From Paulinella micropora (lineage: Eukaryota; Cercozoa; Imbricatea; Euglyphida): 23,668 nt of DNA. Under the pieces are notes generated by a model. The model saw only the letters and a program-made list of their open reading frames with translations, ran no database searches and had not been told where the DNA came from. Below, in pieces: positions 14,754 through 21,326 of the stretch (position 1 is the first letter of the stretch; each line of letters opens with the position of its first letter). The stretch lies in NCBI GenBank assembly GCA_009731375.1, contig BJOX01000214.1, forward strand, positions 419,528 through 443,195. The letters are read 5' to 3'. Position numbers and translations under genes: made by a program.

Positions 14754-15986
14754 ATGAACCTTTTTGGTCAAAGCACAAATACGCCATCGTCATCATCTAC
14801 ATCGTCATCTTCTTCTTTATCTATTGATAACATCAAAGACGCATTACCAACAACGGCCTTTGGAGAATTGCGAACGGCTACTCTGTCGCCAGTATTACAA
14901 AATGTATTTACTTATGGTATTAATACGCGATTCTTTGACAAAACAGAAACCAACGGCGGGGTGGTATCAACTGCTAATTCAATGGCGGTTTTGACTACAT
15001 CGGCCTCGGGTAATTCAACCGCGCAGATTACGACTATTGAGCGAGCAAAATATAGAAGTGGTATGGGTTTAGTTGCTAGATTCTCCGCATTGTTTCCATC
15101 ATCCACTACAGCAACCACTTTTAATTGCGATATTGGCATAGACACACCAGCAGACAATTTATGTTTAAGACAATCAAACTCGGGAATGTCAGTTGTGAGA
15201 ACGGCGGGAAGTGTAGAAAATGTGGTTAGTCAATATGCGTGGAATGTTGACAAATGTGATAATACGGGAAACTTCCCCACGATTGATTTTACCAAATTGA
15301 ACGTGTTTGAAATAGTCGTCCAATATCTGGGTAGCGGTCAAATTACATTCAAAATTGAAAATCCGCGCACTGGACGAATGGAAGTAATTCATGCGATTAA
15401 ATACGCGAGCACTGCTACTACTCCATCATTGGATCAGGCGGCGTTTGCTATTTATGCGAAGGCGTATTCATCAAGCATTCAATCCGTTGTAATGAAAACG
15501 GCGAGCATGTTTTTGGCGGTTGAGGGGAATATTGATAGGACTATTGCTATTACTAATTCGTATGATTCGGTTAAAACTATAGGAGCAACTGAAAATGCAA
15601 TATTTACCATTAGAAACCGCGCCACATTCAACAGCAAAACGAATTATAACATAATCTACTTTGAGAATTTATGTATTAGCAACTCGGACACTAAAACATG
15701 TATCGCGAGAATTATTCTTAATACCGCATTGGGAGGAACACCTTCTTACTCTAATTACGATACCGCCACATCATTGGCCGAGGTAGATACAGCGGGGACA
15801 ACAAGAACGGGTGGAAGCGTGATATTTACTTATGTATTGTCTGCTGGCTCATCCATATATATTGATTTGTCTCAATATAATATCAAGATAGGGTCAGGTA
15901 AGACATTTACTATATCCGCACAAAATACGAGCGGGGGAACGGCGGGCATTTACGCTTCATTGAACTGGATTGAAGACCAAATTTAA
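14754..15986 (+). CDS. Putative fibre/surface protein, right copy (intact)
   Basis: 410 aa. The start is MNLFGQSTNTP (ATG 14754), the same as the left copy; the in-frame ATG at 14679 would overlap the Cys-rich gene and is not preferred. A Ser/Thr-rich linker (residues about 12-27) is followed by a beta-rich body with segments TAFGELRTATLSPVLQN, YRSGMGLVARFSALFP and TGRMEVIHAIKYA, then a Gly/Ser/Thr-rich C-terminal domain. Marine viral structural and attachment proteins often look like this, but no specific family was recognised. It lacks a signal peptide or membrane segment. It is transcribed opposite to the capsid block. The left copy has a Ser-to-stop change at the codon before LDQAAF. Confidence 0.65.
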   Translation: MNLFGQSTNTPSSSSTSSSSSLSIDNIKDALPTTAFGELRTATLSPVLQNVFTYGINTRFFDKTETNGGVVSTANSMAVLTTSASGNSTAQITTIERAKYRSGMGLVARFSALFPSSTTATTFNCDIGIDTPADNLCLRQSNSGMSVVRTAGSVENVVSQYAWNVDKCDNTGNFPTIDFTKLNVFEIVVQYLGSGQITFKIENPRTGRMEVIHAIKYASTATTPSLDQAAFAIYAKAYSSSIQSVVMKTASMFLAVEGNIDRTIAITNSYDSVKTIGATENAIFTIRNRATFNSKTNYNIIYFENLCISNSDTKTCIARIILNTALGGTPSYSNYDTATSLAEVDTAGTTRTGGSVIFTYVLSAGSSIYIDLSQYNIKIGSGKTFTISAQNTSGGTAGIYASLNWIEDQI

Positions 15987-16019
15987 ACAAAAAAAGAATA
16001 CTTTATTTATGGCAAAATA

Positions 16020-16267
16020 TTATATCGTAGAATATTGTATTTGCGCATCAAATTTGTTTTGTATTTCTATAGACATTTTTTTTATGTATTCAAAATCTTT
16101 GTTTTTGATTAACTTTTCTGTTATACGTGCGTGATTTCTCTTCAAATATATGTAAAACTGATCAATATTAACACCGCAGGGGATTTGTTCTTTATGCTGT
16201 TCTCGTCGCCGTGAGTTAATAATGTGTATCAAGGTAAACAACACATTTAACCTTTTTATAAATGTCA
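16020..16267 (-). CDS. Small conserved basic protein, right copy
   Basis: 82 aa from ATG 16267, which corresponds to the left start; an in-frame ATG at 16292 overlaps the GIY-YIG stop and would add eight residues. The core SRRREQHKEQIPCGVNIDQF and YLKRNHARITEKLIKNKDFEYIKKM is almost identical to the left copy, while the first ~20 residues differ. No function recognised. It lies 14 bp after the inserted GIY-YIG gene and converges on the fibre-like gene. Confidence 0.6.
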
Positions 16268-16281
16268 TTATATTAATGTAT

Positions 16282-16866
16282 TTATATTCCAAATGTGGCT
16301 AAACCAATTGGATTTCTTTTATGATAATTAATTTTTTTTTGTTGCGACATTTTATATCTATTTTCTTGATGATATTCTCGTTTTCGCTGACATAAGTTCT
16401 CTCTGTTCGCTTCGCGATATTCTTTCATTTTTTGTGATACATATTCTTTATTGTTCTCGCGATATTCTTTCCCTTTTTGCGATATGTAATCCTTGTTCGC
16501 TTCTCTCCATTTTTTGTTCCTTTGTGCTATATGTTCTTTATTGTCTTCACAATATTCTTTGTTGGTTCTACCTGCTACACATCTATTTACACATTTTTCT
16601 GTATTTCTTATTATTTCACCTTCTCGCCTAAGTAATTGCATCTTATTGTCGCATGGATATTCCTCAACTAATTCAACATACGCATCATCATATTTGACTA
16701 TTTCAAAAGAAGATACGTAATAATGAGTACCATTCATCCACTTTTTATACCTTTTTTTGTGTTCAAATAATCGCTTATACAAAGGTTGAATAGTTGAACC
16801 GATATAGACTTGATCAGTTTGATATGATCTAAGACTATATATTTTTCCTTGTTTATAGTCTGGCAT
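16282..16866 (-). CDS. GIY-YIG endonuclease with 15-residue repeats, right copy (intact)
   Basis: 194 aa. The N-terminal GIY-YIG domain (about residues 6-95) shows KIYSLRS and VYIGST, the basic helix LYKRLFEHKKRYKKW and the catalytic-type Glu in RREGEIIRN (about residue 83). This family nicks or cuts DNA; stand-alone members with repeat tails are common in eukaryotic viruses and often behave as homing endonucleases. The C-terminus has four degenerate 15-residue charged repeats (pattern N-K/R-x5-Q-K/R-x3-Y/W), probably DNA-binding, as in the charged-repeat gene. It is inserted between penton and the small basic gene, which are only 24 bp apart in the left copy. Poly-T/AT-rich DNA (16867-16947) forms its upstream region. 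Confidence 0.8.
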   Translation of the reverse strand: MPDYKQGKIYSLRSYQTDQVYIGSTIQPLYKRLFEHKKRYKKWMNGTHYYVSSFEIVKYDDAYVELVEEYPCDNKMQLLRREGEIIRNTEKCVNRCVAGRTNKEYCEDNKEHIAQRNKKWREANKDYISQKGKEYRENNKEYVSQKMKEYREANRENLCQRKREYHQENRYKMSQQKKINYHKRNPIGLATFGI

Positions 16867-16947
16867 TATCGCTTTTTATCTTTACATATATTTTATCATA
16901 CCTTTAATATAAATTAAAAAATAAATGTTTTTTTTGTTTTTTTTCGT

Positions 16948-17745
16948 TTAAGCATGATAGACTTTGAGAAGAATTGAAACCTCAAAGTTCAATGGCAGTT
17001 CGAGCACGAATCCTTGCGCATTTCTAACGACGATGTCAATAGATCGTAAGGATTTGGTACTATTAAACGGGACGTAATCTGCGATGTCGTTTGACGATTC
17101 AAAGTAGCACTGGACTCCATAGGGTTTATCTAGATTACATTTACCAATGACAGAGAAATTACCATTTGCTTCAACTAAACCAGACTGATTTAAAGCACGG
17201 CTATGGACATAAACGGCCGTTTCACCGATTAGATTGACTATGGATTGCATCGTGCTACTCGCCGCCGCCGAGATATCGGCAGTTAGTCCTATCTTGTCGC
17301 TAATAGTGCTGTTATCGTAATCAAAAGCATACGTATCACCAGTGAAAGCGAAATCCAATTTATTAACGGAGTTCAAAGTTATAACTGCGGAGTCGGGGGT
17401 AATTGCTGAATTAACCGCAGTTTGAAGAGCGGTAATAAATGTATCAATGGTGTATTGATTTTCTGTTATGATTGCCGTTTTTGTAGCCGATCCAGTTGTT
17501 TTAATCAATGTGAGAGTGTTGGCATAACTCGGTATGTTTGGGAAAACGTTTGGAATAGAGATACTTTTAACGACATAAGCACTGATTATATCAATATTAC
17601 GACCAGTTGCTGGTAAATCAACGACGAAACGGCCATTGTGAGTAGAAGCGGATTTTGATTCTGTTTTATCGCTTGAGGAGACGCGAAGGAGGAAATTTTT
17701 GCGGGTGCGCTTTTCGTCTTCTAAGTTGGAGATCGTAAATGACAT
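16948..17745 (-). CDS. Penton-like minor capsid protein (single jelly-roll), right copy
   Basis: 265 aa, collinear with 5511-6308 and intact. Residues 1-220 differ from the left copy at only a few sites (for example C15R, N133D). Residues about 225-255 carry a cluster of changes: NSTKSLRSIDIVVRNAQG and FVLELPLNF. The start MSFTISNLEDEKR and the final NFEVSILLKVYHA are shared. It follows the major capsid gene after 43 bp, in the same direction, which fits co-expression of the two shell proteins. Assigned as penton from order, size and beta-rich composition. Confidence 0.75.
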   Translation of the reverse strand: MSFTISNLEDEKRTRKNFLLRVSSSDKTESKSASTHNGRFVVDLPATGRNIDIISAYVVKSISIPNVFPNIPSYANTLTLIKTTGSATKTAIITENQYTIDTFITALQTAVNSAITPDSAVITLNSVNKLDFAFTGDTYAFDYDNSTISDKIGLTADISAAASSTMQSIVNLIGETAVYVHSRALNQSGLVEANGNFSVIGKCNLDKPYGVQCYFESSNDIADYVPFNSTKSLRSIDIVVRNAQGFVLELPLNFEVSILLKVYHA

Positions 17746-17788
17746 TGCTATATTATAAATTATATATTATTCTAATTTTTAATTTTTT

Positions 17789-19201
17789 TTATTGTTTTAC
17801 GACACATCTACTGGGATAGATAGACGCCACTTTGACGTATTTCAACCAAGCAGTGATGGCACGATCTGCGTTATAATCGGCCGCATAACGAAGACTGACT
17901 TCCGCAGTTCGTGAGTTATTAACTGCAAGACCAGATGCCCCAATATGTGGCGATTGGTTGAGTGTCTGGATAATAGTAGCAAATCCTGAGTTAGATGTAA
18001 GTCCCGTTTTATCTGAAGTAGAATAATACTTGCGAAAGTTTTCAAGAGAAACAGATGAAGACATGTAAGCATCGCGAATACCCATAGTCGCTTGAAGATT
18101 GTTAATATACAATTCGGCACATCCTCGTTGAACGGCAGCAAGGGTATCGGTGCTTCCTCCGCGTTCCATCTTTTGTTGCGGAGCATACCAATCACCAATA
18201 CGGCACTGATACTGCTTATAATTCATTTGAGCAGTTCCAAGGTTATCAATACAAGCATTGTCAGCGAGCACGTTTTGCGTGATTATATACAAGCACTGAG
18301 CACGTGCAACGGCCTTATTTACTTGAAGATTAAAATCATCAGACGTGCCCGGGTTTGCCTTTTGATTGTAATATGTTTCATAAGTGTATGGGAGACCATC
18401 CTTGCTTCCCATCTGTTCCATAATATTTCTCTGGACGGCGGGAGCAAGAGAGAATGTCTCCAGCATTACAACTGGATTTGATACGGTGAAAGTCAAAGCG
18501 GAACCATCAAACCCAGTAGAAACCTTACCATCAGTGCTTCCGATAATGTTAAATGCTTCCTGAGGTGGCGCAAATGTCAAACGAAGCCTCATACCACTAA
18601 TTAGAGAGGGAGGAATGAGAGTTTCTTCATTAAACACCCCCGAGAAGTAATGGAGAGGAATACACACTTTCAAATACTGACCAGTGCCTACGACCGTGGG
18701 AGTATTAATAGCAAAATCAACAACTGAATTGTCGGTAATATTAGCATTAACTTCCACATTCTCTCGTTGTCCCGCCATCTGTGCCTGTCGGCGATAATCA
18801 AAAGGATAATGCCACGGGAGAGTATTTCGCACCAGTTTATTCAAATCTTCAATTCGTTCAAGTTCGCTACCATCCTTACTTTCCAACAAAAATCGTTCAA
18901 AAATAGCAGTTGCTGGCGTGTTTTGAAAACCGATCGCGCAGTTATTTCCTGCTGTCGTAACCAACCCGTCGGCCTTGACATCAAACGACAAATAGCAATT
19001 CTTTCCATAAACAAAATCAGTGCTTGCCTGTAGTGTAAAAATCATTTCAGTCCCCGACGAACTGGTATAAGTCTGCTGGTCGGCGAAGTTCTTCTTAAAG
19101 ATACTCCCCTGCTCAGTGAGTGCTAGATTTGCTGGCAACTCATATCTGAGGTTGTTGAGAGTCATCAACTCCTCCGTGTTTTTACTATCCTTTCCCTCCA
19201 T
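17789..19201 (-). CDS. Major capsid protein (double jelly-roll type), right copy (intact)
   Basis: 470 aa, beta-rich, no membrane segment. Assigned as the PLV major capsid protein because it has the family's typical length, is the most capsid-like product and lies between the ATPase block and the penton-like gene, the standard PLV order. Segments include KNFADQQTYTSS near residue 38, YGKNCYLSFDVKADG near 65, NTLPWHYPFDYRRQAQM near 130 and IYPSRCVVKQ at the end. It would form the pseudo-hexameric capsomers of an icosahedral shell. ATG 19201 follows the conserved CAA-rich leader (19202-19222 on the reverse strand). Residues about 303-330 and 390-408 differ sharply from the left copy, consistent with exposed loops. 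Confidence 0.82.
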   Translation of the reverse strand: MEGKDSKNTEELMTLNNLRYELPANLALTEQGSIFKKNFADQQTYTSSSGTEMIFTLQASTDFVYGKNCYLSFDVKADGLVTTAGNNCAIGFQNTPATAIFERFLLESKDGSELERIEDLNKLVRNTLPWHYPFDYRRQAQMAGQRENVEVNANITDNSVVDFAINTPTVVGTGQYLKVCIPLHYFSGVFNEETLIPPSLISGMRLRLTFAPPQEAFNIIGSTDGKVSTGFDGSALTFTVSNPVVMLETFSLAPAVQRNIMEQMGSKDGLPYTYETYYNQKANPGTSDDFNLQVNKAVARAQCLYIITQNVLADNACIDNLGTAQMNYKQYQCRIGDWYAPQQKMERGGSTDTLAAVQRGCAELYINNLQATMGIRDAYMSSSVSLENFRKYYSTSDKTGLTSNSGFATIIQTLNQSPHIGASGLAVNNSRTAEVSLRYAADYNADRAITAWLKYVKVASIYPSRCVVKQ

Positions 19202-19222
19202 TTTTTGTTGTTGTGGTTGTAG
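19202..19222 (-). promoter_or_regulatory. CAA-rich leader before the capsid ATG, right copy
   Basis: CTACAACCACAACAACAAAA-type run directly before the ATG, nearly the same as 4041-4058. The TATTAGTATAATAAGC stretch just upstream is also shared and is a promoter candidate. Confidence 0.35.
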
Positions 19223-19275
19223 TTTTTACACTGCTTATTATACTAATAAAAAATATAGAATTTAAAAATAAATAA

Positions 19276-19674
19276 TTATTCACCTGAAACGGATTGTCTA
19301 ATAATATCAACTGATTTCTGTATATTGTCAAGTCTTGCATCTTGCGGGGAGGTTAATTGAAATTCTCTCGCATCAGCATTTTCAACTGCTTTCTTCAAAT
19401 AAGCCAGACTGCTAACGGCAGTGTCCAAATCAACAACATCCGCATTTCCTTTCTTATCAGAAATGTCTGTTAATGTGTTTTGAATAGTAGAAGATTTGTG
19501 TGGGACTAAATCGCCAAATTCTGTCAGTGGCTGATTAACTAACGGGGCGCCATTGCTACTCCACAATTCAAACTGATTCAATTGAAATCCATCACTTTTA
19601 GGTCGGTTTGCTTCATTCATCTTGTCAATAAATCCATTTGACAATCGCATAGAAACACTCGTATTTTTAATCAT
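19276..19674 (-). CDS. Conserved ~130-aa protein upstream of the capsid gene, right copy
   Basis: 132 aa from ATG 19674 (MIKNTSVSMRLSNGF), intact. It shares NEANRP, SDGFQLNQFELWSS, LTEFGDLV, TIQNTLTDISD and LDNIQKSVDII with the left copy. Helical and hydrophilic; no family recognised. The start is supported by the left copy's aligned ATG and by the upstream TATATTATATA box. Placed between the KGTPEY gene and the capsid gene in both copies, so a virion assembly role is plausible but unproven. Confidence 0.68.
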   Translation of the reverse strand: MIKNTSVSMRLSNGFIDKMNEANRPKSDGFQLNQFELWSSNGAPLVNQPLTEFGDLVPHKSSTIQNTLTDISDKKGNADVVDLDTAVSSLAYLKKAVENADAREFQLTSPQDARLDNIQKSVDIIRQSVSGE

Positions 19675-19686
19675 CGTATATAATAT

Positions 19687-19711
19687 AAGTTAATTTAATT
19701 TAAATCAACTT
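19687..19711. terminator. 25-bp AT-rich palindrome between the KGTPEY and 130-aa genes, right copy
   Basis: AAGTTAATTTAATTTAAATCAACTT dyad, counterpart of 3550-3574. It lies about 34 bp after the KGTPEY gene's conserved stop. Confidence 0.5.
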
Positions 19712-19744
19712 TAAAATATATAAATATCCGCATAATATATTATT

Positions 19745-20354
19745 TTATTCTCCTCTAATTATTTTTTTCATAATTTGTAAATTCTTGTGTGTAATTCTCT
19801 CCTCTTTTATTTTCATTAAATCAGCCATGGCTTGATTAATAGTGTTATTATCTGATACTTGTGATGGTTTTTTAGGTTTTTTTATTTTTTTCTGGTGGCG
19901 GTGTCTCTTTAGAAGCATCTTCTATTGCTTCTATCTTACTTGCTGGTGTTGTAGTAGTTTGTTTTGGCACAGAAACAGGAGTTGGATTGACGGACTTTGG
20001 CAAAGAATGTTCAACCTTAGGTGCTGGAGACATTTCAACTGGTTTCGCATTTGGTTCAGGAGATGAATTATTCGCTGATGCTATGTCTGGTGCTTTTCTT
20101 TTCAATGCTTCATCTGGCATTTGGTCAGGTTGTCCGCTGGCAATTGGTTCGTTAAGTGTTTTCTTTGCCCTAGGTGCTTTTGGACGGATTTGACTTTTAA
20201 TCTTGCCACTCTTGATATCTTCTTCTATTTTTCTAATTGCCACATGTTCGGGTGTTCCCTTACGAATTGTTGTGAGTTTGCCTTGTCCATTTTCTTTATA
20301 CCAAATTGACATTGCTTGATGATAAGGGGTCGCATATAGTTTCTGTGCTGACAT
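19745..20354 (-). pseudogene. KGTPEY-motif basic protein, right copy, late frameshift
   Basis: Starts MSAQKLYATPYHQAMSIW at ATG 20354 with the conserved IRKGTPEHVAIRKIEEDIKSGKI segment and the same Pro/Lys-rich middle as 2928-3551. The frame stops at 19872 within an A-run (after PPPEKNKK). One base shift there exposes the conserved tail (NQAMADLMKIKEERITHK, then NLQIMKKI) ending at 19745. The indel is in a homopolymer, so sequencing error is likely. The helical tail is conserved in both copies, implying it matters. The function remains unknown. Confidence 0.65.
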
Positions 20355-20397
20355 ATTATATTATTATGAAACAAAAAAACTTTTTAATTGAATTAGT

Positions 20398-21298
20398 TTA
20401 TAAATTGGTCATATCTCTGTCCTTGTTTAGTCGTAATATTGTGGAGAAATTCTTTCTAAATTGGGCTGTTCTATCGCTGACTGTGTTATTGATTGCCAGA
20501 AATGAATAAGGTTCTGCCGTAGCATACTTAACCATATTGTAAAATTCTTTTTTTGTTAGAAACGGACTTTCATATTCATCTGCCAGTCTGTCAAGTTCGC
20601 TCCTTCTTACTCCGTTAAAAATAATCATCCAATGGCAGTTAATTCTTACTCGTCGCGGAAGTTGTGTATAACTCTGAGTTGCTACCCAGACTGACACTTT
20701 AGCATGTGTTGAAGCGAAAAACAACGCAGTAAGCACTTCTGATTTAAGAAAAGTTTTACTTTGTGCGATGTCATCCAATAACAATAATATCTTTGGTGCT
20801 TTCTTAAAAGCTTTCGTCTTAATCAGTTCTTTTTGTTTAGTTAATATTTCGCGCATTAGTTCTGGGCGGTCTTCTTTGATTATGTCTTCTTTTTTAACTT
20901 GAGAGTGTCCTCTAAGATTGGGCATGGGCTTAAGCAAAATACGACTATTCTATCATAAAAACCTTTCAACATGTTCTTTTTGGCGAGTAGATTACAAATC
21001 ATAACTGATTTACCCCCGCCAGTGCTGGCACATATAACCATAGTGCCCATCGCTGGCGATATCCCTTCTTCTTGAATAGGAAGCAGTTTGACACTATCTC
21101 GTTGTGTTTTAATCGGTTGTATTTCTAAGTCATTATGAAATTTAGGGGCTTCTTGTTTTCTATTTCTGTTATTACTGGCCTGTCAATAGGAAATTCCTCG
21201 TGTGCTTTTTCTATGTTGGTCTTCTCCAGATTCTGCTTCAAAAGTGTTTTTCGTGGCAACTTGTTTGCTATTAATTCTTTATGTATAGATTTAGGCAT
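20398..21298 (-). pseudogene. FtsK-HerA/A32-type packaging ATPase, right copy, two frameshifts
   Basis: Homologue of 1982-2885. Reading from ATG 21298 (MPKSIHK), the frame is lost at a C-run near 21146, where one base is missing relative to the left copy. The Walker A stretch CASTGGGKS follows in a second frame around 21012-21035. One A is missing in the A-run near 20893-20898, after which the Walker B (KILLLLDDIAQ) and VWVATQSYTQLPRR segments read on to the stop at 20398. The left copy is broken at a different homopolymer (2448-2453), so each site is intact in one copy. This fits random homopolymer error better than one inherited lesion. The predicted role is genome packaging. Confidence 0.75.
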
Positions 21299-21301
21299 CT
21301 A

Positions 21302-21318
21302 ATCTTATATTATAAGAT
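21302..21318. terminator. 17-bp perfect palindrome after the PLA2 gene, right copy
   Basis: ATCTTATA-T-TATAAGAT lies between the PLA2 stop (21327) and the ATPase start (21298), followed by another partial copy. It takes the place of the different 25-bp palindrome found here in the left copy, so a dyad is kept though the sequence is not. Confidence 0.45.
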
Positions 21319-21326
21319 ATCTTATA

